This document shows, one piece after another, positions 1 through 12,773 of a stretch of DNA of 64,000 bases (its first letter is position 1; each line of letters starts with the position of its first letter). Source of the DNA: Glossina fuscipes (Eukaryota > Arthropoda > Insecta > Diptera > Glossinidae); NCBI RefSeq assembly GCF_014805625.2, contig NW_023998433.1, forward strand, positions 4,011,465 to 4,075,464, given 5' to 3'. The notes under the pieces were generated by a model, which made no database searches, was not told where the DNA came from, and was given only the letters and a program-made list of their open reading frames with translations. Both the position numbers and the translations under genes were made by a program.

Positions 1-42
<42 letters not shown>
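1..42. repeat. (AT)n microsatellite
   Basis: Twenty-one uninterrupted AT units at the window edge. Confidence 0.98.
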
Positions 43-44
<2 letters not shown>

Positions 45-3000
45 TGAGTTTCTTCTCCCTACATATGAGATGTATTTCTTCTAGATTCTTAGATGAGTGC
101 TTTTAGTTGATATCTATATGGATATGGATTACATATGTTAAAGTGTTTGTGTGGCGGTCTGTTACCATTTACGGTTTAACCATTCAATGGTAAATGTTAC
201 CGGCAATGGTTGCCCTTTGCCGATCATATTTCATGGATTTGTAGTGAGCCAGCTATCTGGTTGGCTTTCTGGTTGGCTGAATAGCCGCCAACTAACTTTA
301 TAGTTGGCATATGCATTAAGTCAGGCAGTAGAAACAATTCAGTTCTAAGCCACAGGAATTTTAATTGGCTGGCAAACGCTGAATATTTCTTTTACGACTT
401 TATTGATCACTTTGCAATATTTTGTGATTATAAATTTCCTTAAAATGGTATATTTCTTGCTCTTCTTTGGTTTTTTTTCTGCTTTATTTTGTTTTAGTTT
501 ATTTCACTTCTACTCGTTTTTCTTTCTTTTTTTTTTCCTTTTATTTTCATTTCTTTCATTTATCTTTTTTTCCGAGGTTTTTTGTTGTATCACCTTTGTA
601 ATATCCATAAAACTTTACGAGAGTTGAATAACACTGTAAAGTTTTTATGCTTAGCTTTTATATTGATAATCCCATCGAAAGGAGTTGTTATTGTTATTTT
701 GTAAGGCAACATGACTACAGATTTTATTGCGATGCCTAAACAAATAAGAATGGTATAAAAGCCATAGCTAGCATTTGAAAAAGCATTTGAATTGCTATGA
801 TTTAATCCAATACTTTTCGATGTATTTGCATAATGTTTTGAAATTCATGAAAAAAATAAAAAACGAAAAAAGGGAAATGGTTTAAAAACGTCTCCAGCTT
901 AGAAATGAGATGAAAAAGTGCAACTCGTAAAATTCAGAAATTTAATAAATACTCAAATGTCGGAGCTAGACAAGACGTTTAGTTGACCTAAAATGTATTT
1001 ATTTAGTCTTTTGCTTAATCGTCTGTAAAAATTTGTTATAAAAACCACATGTAGACAGTCGTTCAATTGACAATTTAGGCAAGCCTTATTTCGCGCTGAT
1101 TTTAAGTTAAATATTTATTTATAACCTAAAGTATATTAAATTTACAAAAAAAAAAAAAAATTGCAATTGAAATTTGTTGCATGCACTCATACGCAATACG
1201 CTTACGTGCAATTGCTGTTATCATAAACCACAGAAAATCTAATTTTTTCTCCTTATTGTCGTTGTTTACAATAAGACCACTTTTAAACTTTAAAGGCCTA
1301 CGCCTTGTCTGTCACTTGCGCATAAGGGTTTAGCTTGGAGTACCTTACGGTATAGGTAAACATGATGTGTTGTCTTAGGTATCCATACACATACATTTAC
1401 TTTTTTAACCCATTCGTGATTCTCAAAAGCGCACAGAAGGCTTGAAACTCTAGTGAAATCTAGTTAACGTGATTTTCTTCCTTAATTCGGCGCATGAATA
1501 GAGCGGTTATGAATTTCTTCTTCTACAGCAATGCATCTTATAATAGTGATGTTATTGTTGAATTCAAACTCAATATATAATAGTAGGCGAGAATAGCGAG
1601 AACAAGCAAACTTTCTTGTTGTTTTCCCCTTTCTTAAAGAAAAAGGAGAAAGAGAACTTTAAACATAGGGGAATGGAAACAAGTCAAATAGTTAACCAAT
1701 TCGGGTTTATTTTGAAGAGTCTTTAAAGGTCATTGCAAGGCCTGTAGCAAAAAATTGGCTCTCACAACGGTAGGTATTTCACGAGATTAAAAAATGCAGG
1801 GAAAAAAAGGCAAACTATGCGGTATTGTAATACATTTTAAGGCAAGAAACAGAATTCTCGATGATGAATATGAACATAGTAGAGGTTTTTTTTTTTTTTA
1901 ATTTCCGCTAATAATTAAAATTATCTTAGGTTTTAGTCTAGATACCCTAGTATTCGATTACAGTTTTCGTATTAAGACTTTTCGAAAACATCCGGAAGTA
2001 CAACAGGAACTATATACGAATATGCTCGTTTAAACGGATGCTCGTGGAATCCAATTCTCATTGAACTGAGATACAAAAATAATTATTTACTATCTTTAGA
2101 CTGGAAATGCTTGATGAAGGAGACTGCTAAATGTCCGTTGACCTATGACACTGCCGTAATTGAAAAAATTTTGCTGTATTCATATAGCTTATAAAGAGAC
2201 TGTTCACATTACGCGACTTCATAAAAGATATTAATATTATCTTTAAAATGATTGAAAAACTAAACATTTTATTGTTATTGTATGAATGCGTATGGCTGTA
2301 TGCGTGTGTATGTATGCGTATATGGCTGTTTGTCTATATGTTAAGATTATCATGTCTTTCTTTTCCAAGATACCGTTAACTAAATAAGAGGAAAATTGAT
2401 CTTAACGAAATAGTTTAACTGTACAACAGGGGTTAATGCAATTCCAAAAGAAAACATTTTTCGGAAACTTTTTATTATTGTATTAAGCTGTTATTGCGTA
2501 AGATTGTAAACGACTTTACGTATGCATGCAAAGGTAGTAAAATGTGTATTTGGCTGTGTGGTTATGTGTATATTTGTAAATATCACTGCATTAAGATGTC
2601 TAATACAAGCACCTCATATGCGCATTGTACACCGGTACACTTATATACTTAACTATAGCCCCTGTAAAGCCAAAAGTTGTCTAAAGTGATTTTACAAGAA
2701 TTATGACATTTGTTGAAAAAAGCGAATTTTTTATATATTTGGAGTACAGTAACATAAAGTTTTAAGTGCAGTCAATTTAAAAGACTTTCGCAGCCTGTAC
2801 ATAAAATATCTTAATATTGGTCTCTTTTAAAGTAATTTAAAGACCACATTACAAATTACTTTTGCTTTCAAAGAAAAAAAAAAAAAAAAAAACGAAAAGA
2901 AAAGTAGAAAAAAAAACCACCAGCAAGCAATTGCAAAACTATAACTTCCTTTGTGTATGCGAATACACGTATGCTAATCTGGCATGGATTCTAAAATACT

Positions 3001-4634
3001 TGAATATCGTTTTTCTTTTCACACAAGTTGATTGATTTTGCTGTGTATAAGTGTGTGTGTGTGCATGTTTGTTTTTCTTTTTATTCTTATATTTAAAAAG
3101 TGATTTCCGCATAATTCTTGTTCTTGCTTTGATACCAATCTATTAAGACGTATAGCGATAAGTGTATGTGAGTATTGCCGGTAGATTCAATGATTTCCTT
3201 TTAGTTGGTGCTGTTCTAGACGACAAATTGCTTTTGACGTATACACGCCCTGTATACCATCCAGCAAAATGCTTAATAGTCGCATGCATGCAATTCGTGC
3301 TAAAAATGTATGTATGATATGTGCTTGTGTGTATATATGTATATGCGTACACATGCCTGAATACTTATGTAAGTTCTATCGATGAACAATTGAAGCGAAG
3401 GACAATTTCTTTTATAAAATTAAATGTAAAAAGACAAAAAAAATAAATAAATAAAAAAATTTGTTCGAAAACAATTATTTGTTACCTTAGCTATGTTTGT
3501 ACATTTTAGAGACTCATTGCACCCGCTATCCTTCATATTACATGCTAATGCCGTAAACTAAGTTTTTTTTTTAGGTTATTCTTAAGCTGTGTGCTTCAAG
3601 TTGAACGACTAATTGTCAACTGGTTTTGAAAAAAAAAAAAAAAAAAATGAAATAAAAAATTGTGCTCTCAAGAACTCGCCCAACCGGTGAAAATAGCCGT
3701 CAGCTGTGTTAAGATTATCATTTATTGTAACCAATAAGACGGACACATGCACATGTACATGCGTTCACACATAAGTATGCAGTCAATTTTATAGCGGATG
3801 CGTAAACGCATTTTACGAAAAATGCCGTTAGGGTCTAAAATTTTGCAGCACATAGCCACTCAACGACAAATGCCGAGTTAGACAGACAGACAAGCAAGCA
3901 GATCGGTTAAGCAGATAGGCAGTTAGGCATTAAAACTGTCTGCTGTTAGTAAAATTAATGTAATAATGTATGTGAATACATATAAATATATATATATGTA
4001 TGCATACTTACGTACATGCACGCAAGCGACGCGTACACGTACACCTAAACATACATGTAATATTTACTAAAAAAGGGAGGTATAATTTTATTCTTGTTAA
4101 ACAAGATTTTTGTGCAGCAAGCTGTTATAACAAGATTTGAATTTTTCTTCTTATTGTTTTATTTTATTTTCTTTGAATTTCTTTTTTTTTAATTTTATTT
4201 CGTTCTGTTCTAACGATGGCACATAGTAATAGTTTTAGTTGCTGGTATAGTTATTCACAGATTTTTGCACTTTTTTTGCATTAGTTTGACTCAACAATAA
4301 AGTGACAAAATTAAAATACGTGCTTATTGCTTAACTTTGTAAAACAGATCATAAAAGATTTGCAGATAGTAAACCGGAATATTTATCATTGCAGATTTGC
4401 GCCGTTTCTTTTTTTTTTTTTTGTGGAGAATTTAGAACAATTTGAACGGCAGTGGAGATGAATATATGTAATCACAAGCATTTCTCATATAAACGTAACC
4501 TCACTCACGTGATTAAATTATGTAAGGCTAATAAAACAACATTTGTGCACTTTAAAATGCTTTTCTTATCAAATGATCTTAGATTAATATCATAATAATC
4601 ATAAAAAGATATTAATGTATGAAATTCATCACTT

Positions 4635-4720
4635 AGCTGGTTAGCACTCCGGTCTCATGAACTGTATACAGTACATTGTCAACTTTGAACGTATTTGAAA
4701 TGCGAATCGATCTACCTGTT
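4635..4720 (+). other. tRNA-Met-like, degenerate stretch
   Basis: TAGCTGGTTAGCACTCCGGT followed by CTCATGAAC looks like the D arm and CAT anticodon loop of an elongator Met tRNA. A weak CGAATCGATC B-box-like motif comes later (4702-4711). No clear acceptor stem was found, so it is not a functional tRNA. It may be the head of an old SINE or chance. Confidence 0.25.
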
Positions 4721-5559
4721 CAAGCACTGTCTGCATTTGGGAGGGCTCCATGTGCAGACGGCCGACATTGGAAGTTCTAAACAAAAACATTTACTTACTA
4801 AACTATTACTCAGTCTAAAGCTTATAATTCAAAAAGGCATAATGCGCCTTAAAAGACACTTCACCAAATAAGTAAATATGAATTTGAATGTTTCTGCAAA
4901 TACTGTTAATATACTTTACGATTTCGATATAACCACGCTGAATGAGTCGGGTGACTATAATTAAATTATTAACATTTATTGAGAGTGGCATTTCACTCTT
5001 TATTTATATAAATATGCCAATTTTTTTTTTTTTTTTTTTTGCTTTTTCTCTTCTTAATAGAATTTTTAAATTTTTAAAGGTTGAGATATATAGCACACTA
5101 CTTCGGGGCAATCCCCCGCTTTGAACATTTTTTTTAATGAAAAACGATTTTTTAACGCTTTACCGACTGGATAGTTGGCCGCTTATCCACTGGTTCTCCC
5201 TAATGTCGGCTCTATTTTGTTTTAGACGGTCAACTGCAATATCTATGCTTCTCTTATGTTCAACTAAAATTGCTTGCAGAGTAAAATGACTAGTCGCTCT
5301 TCAATAGTAAATAATAAATGTCTGCTTATAACCAATATAACTGATTCTCGTGCGTAATTGTTGATGTCCAAAAAAGCTGTTAATAGCCATTAAACGAAAT
5401 CCAAAAGATTTTATGACAGATTAAATTCTTTATAGAAAACGAAAACTCTATTTTTGAAGAAAAATTTTATTTTGCAAATTAGCAGACATTTATGCTCATA
5501 CAATAAACTGAACTTTTCAAGCACAAACTCTGCTTTAATACAAGCATTCATTTTTTATA

Positions 5560-5740
5560 CCTCAGTACTTAACGTTTTATTATACCGAACGAATTACTGC
5601 TGAATCGAAACACATCAACATGTTTTGGCTCAATGATGAACCCTATTGAAAATGGCTCTGATCACGCCACTTTTTCGACCACTTCCGATATAATATCTCA
5701 TTTGAAAAGTTGTTATATGAATATATGGATTAAGTAAACT
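5560..5740 (+). repeat. partial relative of the 30.5 kb element
   Basis: TTTTATTATACCGAACGAAT and, further on, the series CATGTTTTGGCTCAA, GAACCCTATTGAAAATGG, CACTTTTTCGACCACTTCCG and AAAAGTTGTTATATG parallel 30488-30750 in the same order and strand, with substitutions and a gap. Confidence 0.55.
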
Positions 5741-6904
5741 GGAGCAGGGTATTTAATGCTGCCCAGTGTCCCACTCTAATATTTCTATTTGTTTTTAAAT
5801 ACACCCTGCTTGCAAGAAAAACATATATATGCATCCCTAAGTAAGAGCAAAGAGGACCTAGCATGTTTAAATTAGCATACAAAAGTATAAAGTTGATGAG
5901 TAAAATTTTGCTTTCTTGTGTGTAATGTGAAATCAATGCAGAATATACGTATTTGCAAATGATGGGATGACGTTTTGCAAAGTACATTTCCCAGTTGACT
6001 ATATCAAGATGAAGCCATCGCCGGATTTTAATAAAAAAGAGATAGACTTTTCCTTAATTATTTGCATTTTAAAGCGAAGCGTATCCAAGCTCAATAACTT
6101 TCAATCATAGAATTATTTTCTAAGGCCCCCGAAGTGCACTTAAAATCTTAGTTTTAGTAATACTAAAGTTTTCATAAACGTAAAGACATCCTTGCGATGG
6201 CCAGCACCGCTACCTTGTGAGTAAATATCAATAACGTTTTATATTAAAAACTCTATTACAAGCTTGTTTTTCCAATATTTCGCACAAACGAAACAAAAAA
6301 TGTTTAATATTTTATACACTGTATAGCAGTTGTGTGCTTCACAAGTAAACACGTGCACGTTGTACTTTAACGCTTTCATATTCCAAAAAACTTGTCCCTG
6401 CTTATGTAAAGAGGTCAGTATCTATACAAAGTCAAAGTGTCAAAACATAGACTCACACACTTATGGCATAGAATTATAGTAGTAGTGGTAGCTGCCTATT
6501 TCCGCAATAAATATAAACAGTTCGATATTGTTTCGCCTAACACAAGCTTGGTGATGAGAACTGAACGAAATAAAAAAAGCAAAAATAAATAAATAAAGAA
6601 AAGGAAAGCAAAGCAGGAAACGTGATCAATTGAAAACCAATTCATGCACAGTAAAGACAAAGGTTTCTAAAAATAGAATCTTGTAATCGTTACTAAACAA
6701 ACGAACACACAAATACATGCATATACGTACGCACAGACTCAGCTACATAAACATAATATAAACATGCTTTATTTTATTTAATAAAATTCGATTTTCACTT
6801 GGACAATGTTGGACAATGATTTTAAATTTTGAAATGTCAAGGATTTTTAATCTGTTCTTGGAATCAGATGTTTTTCGTGTGTGTTGGAAGAGTAGTTTCC
6901 TTAT

Positions 6905-8550
6905 TACAATTTACAAACGTGAAAATAGAGATCACGTATAGAACTATAGGGGCATCGCCAAGTTGAGTGTCTTACCTAAATTGTTTGAGTGAATTGCTGC
7001 TCAGCATCTAGATTTTGCCATTAAATCTCACATATTTCTCCATTTTAGGATGACTTTCGGAAAAGAAAATCTACTGTCACGAATCTGTCAATATTTACTT
7101 GCCATGCTTTCAAGTCTTTTTTTAGAGGCTCCCACACTGATTTTAGCAAAGCGTTTGACTTAGTTAACTATAATTTATTGATCTTTGAACTGCAGGCCTC
7201 TGGTCTCCTTTTTTATTTCGTGAAATGGTTAAGCCCGTGTCCGCATAACAGATCATTCCGGGTTCTATTTAACTTCATCATCTCGGATCAGTTTTCCGTA
7301 ACATCTGACGTCCCTCAAGGCAGCTACTTAGGATCACTTTTATTTAATTTATACATTAAATTCAGCCAGATCTTAATGCATGCAGACGATGTTAATCTGT
7401 TTTCTTCCTTCTCCTTGGAATCGCAATCGTATCAGATTCAAAGTGACTTAAATGATTTGTTTACATGACGCTCGTAAAACTTTATGAAATTAAATCTAAA
7501 AGAATGCAAGAAGCTTTCTTTCTTAAGTACTCACACAAGTTGGAAGACGTTGATTCGTTCATCGATTTAAGGATTCTATTCAATCAAAGATGACGTTTTA
7601 AATTGCACATTGAGCTCTCTATAAGTAAAGCTACGTCGGCGCATTATTTTATTAAGAGATGGTTCGAAGAGCTGACGGATCCTTACATCGCAAAAAAGCT
7701 GTACATGTGCTTAGTTAGACCAATACTTCAGTACAGCTCTGTTGTGTGATCCCCCGCCTATAGGTGTTATGTTGATTCAATTGACTCAGTTTAAAAGCAA
7801 TTTTTGCGGTTTGGCCTTAGGAATTTGGGTTTGCACTCGGTTCTCTCTTTGCCTTCTTATGAAAATAGCTTGCTTCTGTTATCCTCGCCGTCACTTGAGA
7901 AACGTAAATTTATTTCGGATATCTCCCTCTTAATAAAGTTAATAAATGTTACTATCGATTCGTTCGCATTGCTTGGTGAGATAACTTTTAATGTCCCTAA
8001 CCGCTGCTTTTTATTAAGAACTTTATTTTCATTAGGCTTAGTCAATGTCAATACAATTATGAGCAGTTTAACCCGTTCAGAGTCGTTTACACAAACCTAA
8101 ATGATGTCCATCACTTAATCTCAATATCGGATTCTTAAAAGTCTATCAAAGCAACTTTCCGCAATACACGCGATTTGCCTATGTCGTATTTAATCTCACG
8201 CTTAATCTTAACATCTCATTATCATTCGAAGATTAACTGGGGTATTGTTTACTATATCGGTTGGCAAGCTTTTGCATGTTTGCGATGACGTAGAGGTTCA
8301 CTTCCAATTTGGTTCTATACTGGTTGTGGGTGTGCCTCTGTGCTGTGCACATGCTTTTTTCTTTTTTCTTATTTATTTATACAGAATTATTATGTAATAA
8401 TTATTACTATTTTTTTCCTTATATACTTTATATTAGTTTTTAATATTAACAAGTAGAAGATTTACTTCTAAGAGTCAATTGAATTCAATTGTCAATTTGT
8501 TTTAGTTAAGTTTCATGTGTAAGTAATTAAAATATATAAATAAACGAATG
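6905..8550 (+). mobile_element. 5'-truncated, decayed non-LTR retrotransposon (jockey-clade LINE), copy 1
   Basis: Reverse transcriptase motifs appear in order in several frames. YRGIAKLSVLPKLFE is near 6945, FRKRKSTVTNLSIF near 7050, DFSKAFDLVNYNLL near 7140, and VPQGSYLGSLLFNLY near 7310. HADDVNLF at about 7380 stands where FADD/YADD is expected, and YMCLVRPILQYSSV is near 7700. The thumb/C-terminal segment RFGLRNLGLHSVLSLPSYEN is near 7805. Stops and frameshifts break the frame, so it is not functional. The 3' untranslated end is AT-rich and finishes in an ATATAAATAAACGAATGAAC-type tail. The 5' half (gag, endonuclease) is missing, as is usual for truncated LINE copies. Confidence 0.82.
7178..7468 (+). 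pseudogene. reverse transcriptase fragment of the LINE (open piece)
   Basis: A 96-codon open piece carries the palm domain: SGLLFYFVKWL, VPQGSYLGSLLF, and the catalytic block with His in place of the aromatic residue (HADDVNLF). The frame closes just after NDLFT. Confidence 0.8.
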
Positions 8551-9169
8551 AACAAACAACGTTGCTGCCCATATGGTTTTCTGTAGATTGGAATTTAATC
8601 ATGTATTTGGATGTATTTTCTGGATATTTTCTTTTACAACTTATTTAAAAAGTGTTCTCTTATGCCACATTTGTTTATTGTATATTTGTTTATCACTTTT
8701 TTTTTTTTTTAAACTGCTTAATTCATTTTGTAATGAGGAGATAGCTAATTTTTATTACATTCTAAGCAATGATTGTGTGATTAACAAATAACTGCCAGTC
8801 AGACAAACGACAAACTTAAACTCTCCTAATGTCGTGTAGAAAAAATTATTTCAAACTGTAAGTCAGATGATTGTTAGCGCAACCATGCTTTGTTTAAGAA
8901 ATTTAAATTTCATGGATCCGATGGCTTTCATCAAGAAATATTTTTATATAGATTGAAATTTGCATTTTGGAACGGAAAACGCAAGGTTGTAGAAGAAGCC
9001 TAAAATTAAAGCGGCTATAATACAAGTAAACAAAAGAAAGCAAATAAGTTAGGTAAGAAAATTATATTTGATTTCGCCGGAATCTTGTGCCCATCGCCAT
9101 TGTAATCGTAAAGATTGAAAAAAAAAGAAAATATAATAATAATATTGGATGGCCACAGCTGATTTTCTA

Positions 9170-9445
9170 TTTCTGTAGAACAATTTTTTGAGAATTTATA
9201 TAGTCTATCTGTAGAAGTGTACAAGCAACCAGCAAATGCATTCCCAGTTTCGGTCTTTGGGCCACATTCAAACACTTTTGTAAGTTTGTGGGCGATATTT
9301 TCTTCTTTGCGAACGGGAGAATGTGTACCACAAGTACTATAGAGTTGGGCATACGGACAGATAGACAGACTAACAGATGGGCAGACGAACAAAGGGACAT
9401 ACTTAAGTGCATTCCGAATTTATATACTTTATCAAGCTTGTTTCC
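9170..9445 (+). repeat. dispersed repeat family, copy a
   Basis: The TTTGCGAACGG / GGACAGATAGACAGACTAAC / TTTATATACTTTATC sequence order matches the family also seen at 9.7 and 37.9 kb. No coding capacity. Confidence 0.45.
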
Positions 9446-9639
9446 GCGCGCTATAAAGGCTTCGGAGAATAAGATAATTATGGCACACTATAAATACATG
9501 GGTAGGGTTGGCCAAATTTTTCCAATTTTTGTACGCATTCTATATCAGCGTCCATAAAGTATGCGTTCACATTTTTATAGGTTTACCTGCTGTAGTTGAT
9601 GAGTAGTAATAAGTAAAAAGTCAATTTTTTATTACTTTT

Positions 9640-9870
9640 TTTAAAACAGATGTGTTCTCAGTTTACATAGTCAGCTTGTTTTTCAACCGACTTGACCTAT
9701 TTTCAACCTAACCCCAACTTCCGTACAAGAACGTGCAATATTTCTGCCAAATTTGAAGTTGACGGCTTCATTTTTGCGGCCAACAGAACGTTTACAATAT
9801 ACACAACACAGACGGACAGACGAATTTATTTAAATCGATACAGAATTTGATGCTGCTTTCTCTGAAACAT
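9640..9870 (+). repeat. dispersed repeat family, copy b
   Basis: GACCTATTTTCAACC, GTACAAGAACGTGC, CCAAATTTGAAGTTGACGGC, TCATTTTTGCGGCCAACAGA and ACAGACGGACAGACG occur in this order and match 37990-38100 closely. Noncoding. Confidence 0.55.
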
Positions 9871-11567
9871 TGTCCTGGGCGTGGCAAACGTTTTAACAAA
9901 ATGAATATATCCCTAATTTTTCGGTGATGAGTATTAAAACGAACAATTTGCGTAAATATCATGAGAGCAAAATGAATTAACTGCACGTTTACTTAAAGAA
10001 GCTTGTGAACATTTTTAGAGATGGTTAACTGAATATGTTGAGCCTACAGGCAGAGAACAAATACAGTTAACAAACAGTTCTTATAGAATATTTTTTACTA
10101 TTAATTATAAACATATTCATAAAATAATCGTAATCGCAACATAGTAATTGGAAAAAAATGTGGCAACATTTGATTGGATTAGAAGTTAAAAATGCAATTG
10201 CTTAATAATATGCTTTGATATAATATAAAATAAGTACATGTTTATGTGCACAGAATTGTAGTTAGTCGTCAGTTCCTATTGCACGGATTACAAGCTTTAT
10301 CACTTTGCAAAGGAATCTAAACACATTTATAATATTCTAACCCAGCGAGATATCAGTTCAGTTGTGTCTGTTATGTAAGCTGCCCGTTATTTTTGATAAA
10401 TTCCAAAAGCCCTTCTTATTTAGCACGGCTAAAAGCCAACTGATGAAATAGATGCATTGTACGCGGCCGGTTAATAAATAACATCGGCTATGTTAAGCTA
10501 AAGGCAAACTAATCGCGTGTATTAAGTCAAACTTCAAGTGTAACAGACATTTTTGTAATATTCACGCCGACACCGAAAGATCTATTTAGCTTCTTCTTTT
10601 TTTTTTTTTTTTATACATACATAAAAGTACATACAAGTAAGCATCGATTTTTTTATTACACACACAATTATCATGCGTCCATCACAAAAATTTATATTTT
10701 TGATTATATGTACATGTATCTTAAAATGTTTATACGGTTGTTTTTTTAATTAATTAAAAAAAGTTACGAAATATGAATTCATTTTGTAAGTTTTCGAACT
10801 ATTCCTCCAACATGGCGAGAATAGCGGCTGTGAAGATTTCGTTTAAAGCCTAAGATGAAATGATCGTTCTTTTGTGTTCTGCTTCAATTTTAAAACGTAA
10901 CTTAAACTGTCAATCAAAATAAAACATCCAGGAGATGTACGTAATACAGAAATAAATCTTTAAGAAAATTACTAATCGTAAAACTAGAGAATTTGAAATC
11001 GCTTAAGTCGAGACTTGGACGCCCCTTCAAAAGCAATATATCGTTAAGAATAAAAAGACTAAAGCAATGTTGTGAGCTCAGTACCATTATATGCATACAA
11101 GTAAGTATATATCTTTTCTTATTGTCTCATATACTACCTCATAAGCTATTATGGCAAGACTTAGTGACTGTAAAGCATTTAGGTAGGCAAAATTCAACGA
11201 AACAAAAATTTGACAAAGTTGTCAAGTTTTTATTAATGCAACCAATTTAACTAACTCAACAGCAAAGCGTTTTCTCCATAATAGATTACATAGGTATCTA
11301 ACCGTTTCGAATGAAGCGCAGCCTTTTGAATATCATATCGTTTTGATACAATTTTCTTTTAGACTTTTTATCTTTAATTATGCTTTTACACCTTTTCTTT
11401 TTTTTTGCTCGAGTTAGGCTTAAGACAGATTGTGTATGCATCAGGCATATACGCGTTTGGATAGGTTTATAGATTAAACCGACATGTATGTGCATTTAAC
11501 CTATTTCGCAAACGTAATAACAAATTTACTATATTTGTACGTCTAAGTGGTAGTTGTAAAAATGCTA

Positions 11568-11697
11568 GGCTATATATATATATATATATATGTTAGCTTC
11601 AATAGCTTAGTAGGGCCAAAGGTTTTATTTTAAGCAGTCATCATGATTAATTTATTAGTTGTTTAAAGAAATGTGTGTGTGTGTGTGTGTGTGTGTT
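11568..11697. repeat. (AT)n and (TG)n microsatellites
   Basis: A run of about 11 TA units is followed some 80 bp later by about 12 TG units (11672-11696). Confidence 0.95.
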
Positions 11698-12140
11698 TGT
11701 GTGTGCATGGATATTTATGCATTTGTTTGTATAAATGCCTTTGCATTGGTTAAAGTTAGTTATTTATGACACGTCTGGTGAGGCCACAAATTATAGGGCA
11801 CCCTGCGAAGACAACTTCAAGTTCAAAATGTCAATGTGCCATCAACATTTCCTTTATTTGCCATTATGCTCGAAGTTTCAGCTGTATTTCGATTATCGTG
11901 CACTAGTAAACGCAGACCGCTTAAGTTATTGTTATAAAAATTTTTTATTCAATTTAATACGATAACGATAATTGGTTCATTATCTTTATGCCTATCAAAA
12001 AAATTTTCAGAATATAATTTCCACTGTATCCATATCTACATCTTAACAGTTTTGGCGAACGTAAACCAAAAATCTGGAACTTTCTTAAATTCTTTACCTT
12101 AGCCAAATTTGAGCTTTGTTTAATGAACATTACAATTTAA

Positions 12141-12202
12141 GTCCACTTCAAATACTATGTTACACTTCTACGTCCACTTCAAATATTATTTTACACTTAC
12201 AA
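12141..12202 (+). repeat. 31 bp tandem duplication
   Basis: GTCCACTTCAAATACTATGT... at 12141-12171 is repeated with a few changes at 12172-12202. Confidence 0.75.
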
Positions 12203-12733
12203 ATAGCTGTCCATACATCTGGAGTTATATAACTTTTTTCAAAAGAATTGTGGAAGCTATTTTGTTCAACATTTTATTTATTACACTTTACTTGAGTGCT
12301 TTCAGGCTATTTCAAAAACGAACTGATTTTGCTGGGTATCATCATAAGAATCGAAACACCGCTCAGGAAGACAAAAATTCGTCAAATGTAGTCATTTTTT
12401 ATCTGGTTGGTAAACGTAGCAGAGGGAGAGAAACAGAGAGAGGCTACCATATTCAAGTTATGGTACTAATGTTTCTTGAAACGGTCACGATATCATGACT
12501 CTTGGCAACCTTTATCCGTCTCTCGACTTAGGTCGTTGGTAGCGTACGCTAATGATGCTTTACATTAATTAAAAAGCGCATAACACGATATTAAGCTAAG
12601 CCTAAGAGAATAAATGAGCCGAGTCTTACTTTCAGAAGAGTGATTAGTCTATGCCCATTCCCTTTTTCTGATACTTTGAAAAATTTTTAGATAGTGGGTA
12701 TTGTCATAATTTTTAAAAAGTGATGAGTAAAGC

Positions 12734-12773
12734 ATCGCGCACAGGGTAGTGCGATATCGCGCACAGGGTAGTG
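12734..12773 (+). repeat. 18 bp direct repeat, period 22
   Basis: ATCGCGCACAGGGTAGTG occurs exactly at 12734-12751 and 12756-12773. It is GC-rich within AT-rich surroundings, and the joint contains the palindrome GCGATATCGC. Confidence 0.85.

Larger units (their letters stand above)
43..6904. other. gene-free AT-rich stretch
   Basis: Apart from the tRNA-like piece near 4.65 kb and the repeat at 5.56-5.74 kb, it holds only homopolymers, TG/ATAC-type microsatellites and short chance frames. No exon or RNA gene could be supported. Confidence 0.7.

Noticed and set aside
403..627. 74-codon Phe-rich frame
   Set aside because: Translation of T-rich DNA; hydrophobic by composition only.
7857..8051. 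64-codon minus-strand frame
   Set aside because: Antisense of the LINE reverse transcriptase thumb region.
9015..9412. Two overlapping minus-strand frames of 125 and 81 codons
   Set aside because: They lie over the dispersed repeat copy at 9.2-9.4 kb and translate its GACAGACAGA motif; no domain.
12157..12498. 113-codon plus-strand open frame
   Set aside because: Starts inside a tandem duplication, composition follows AT-rich DNA, no domain or splice context.
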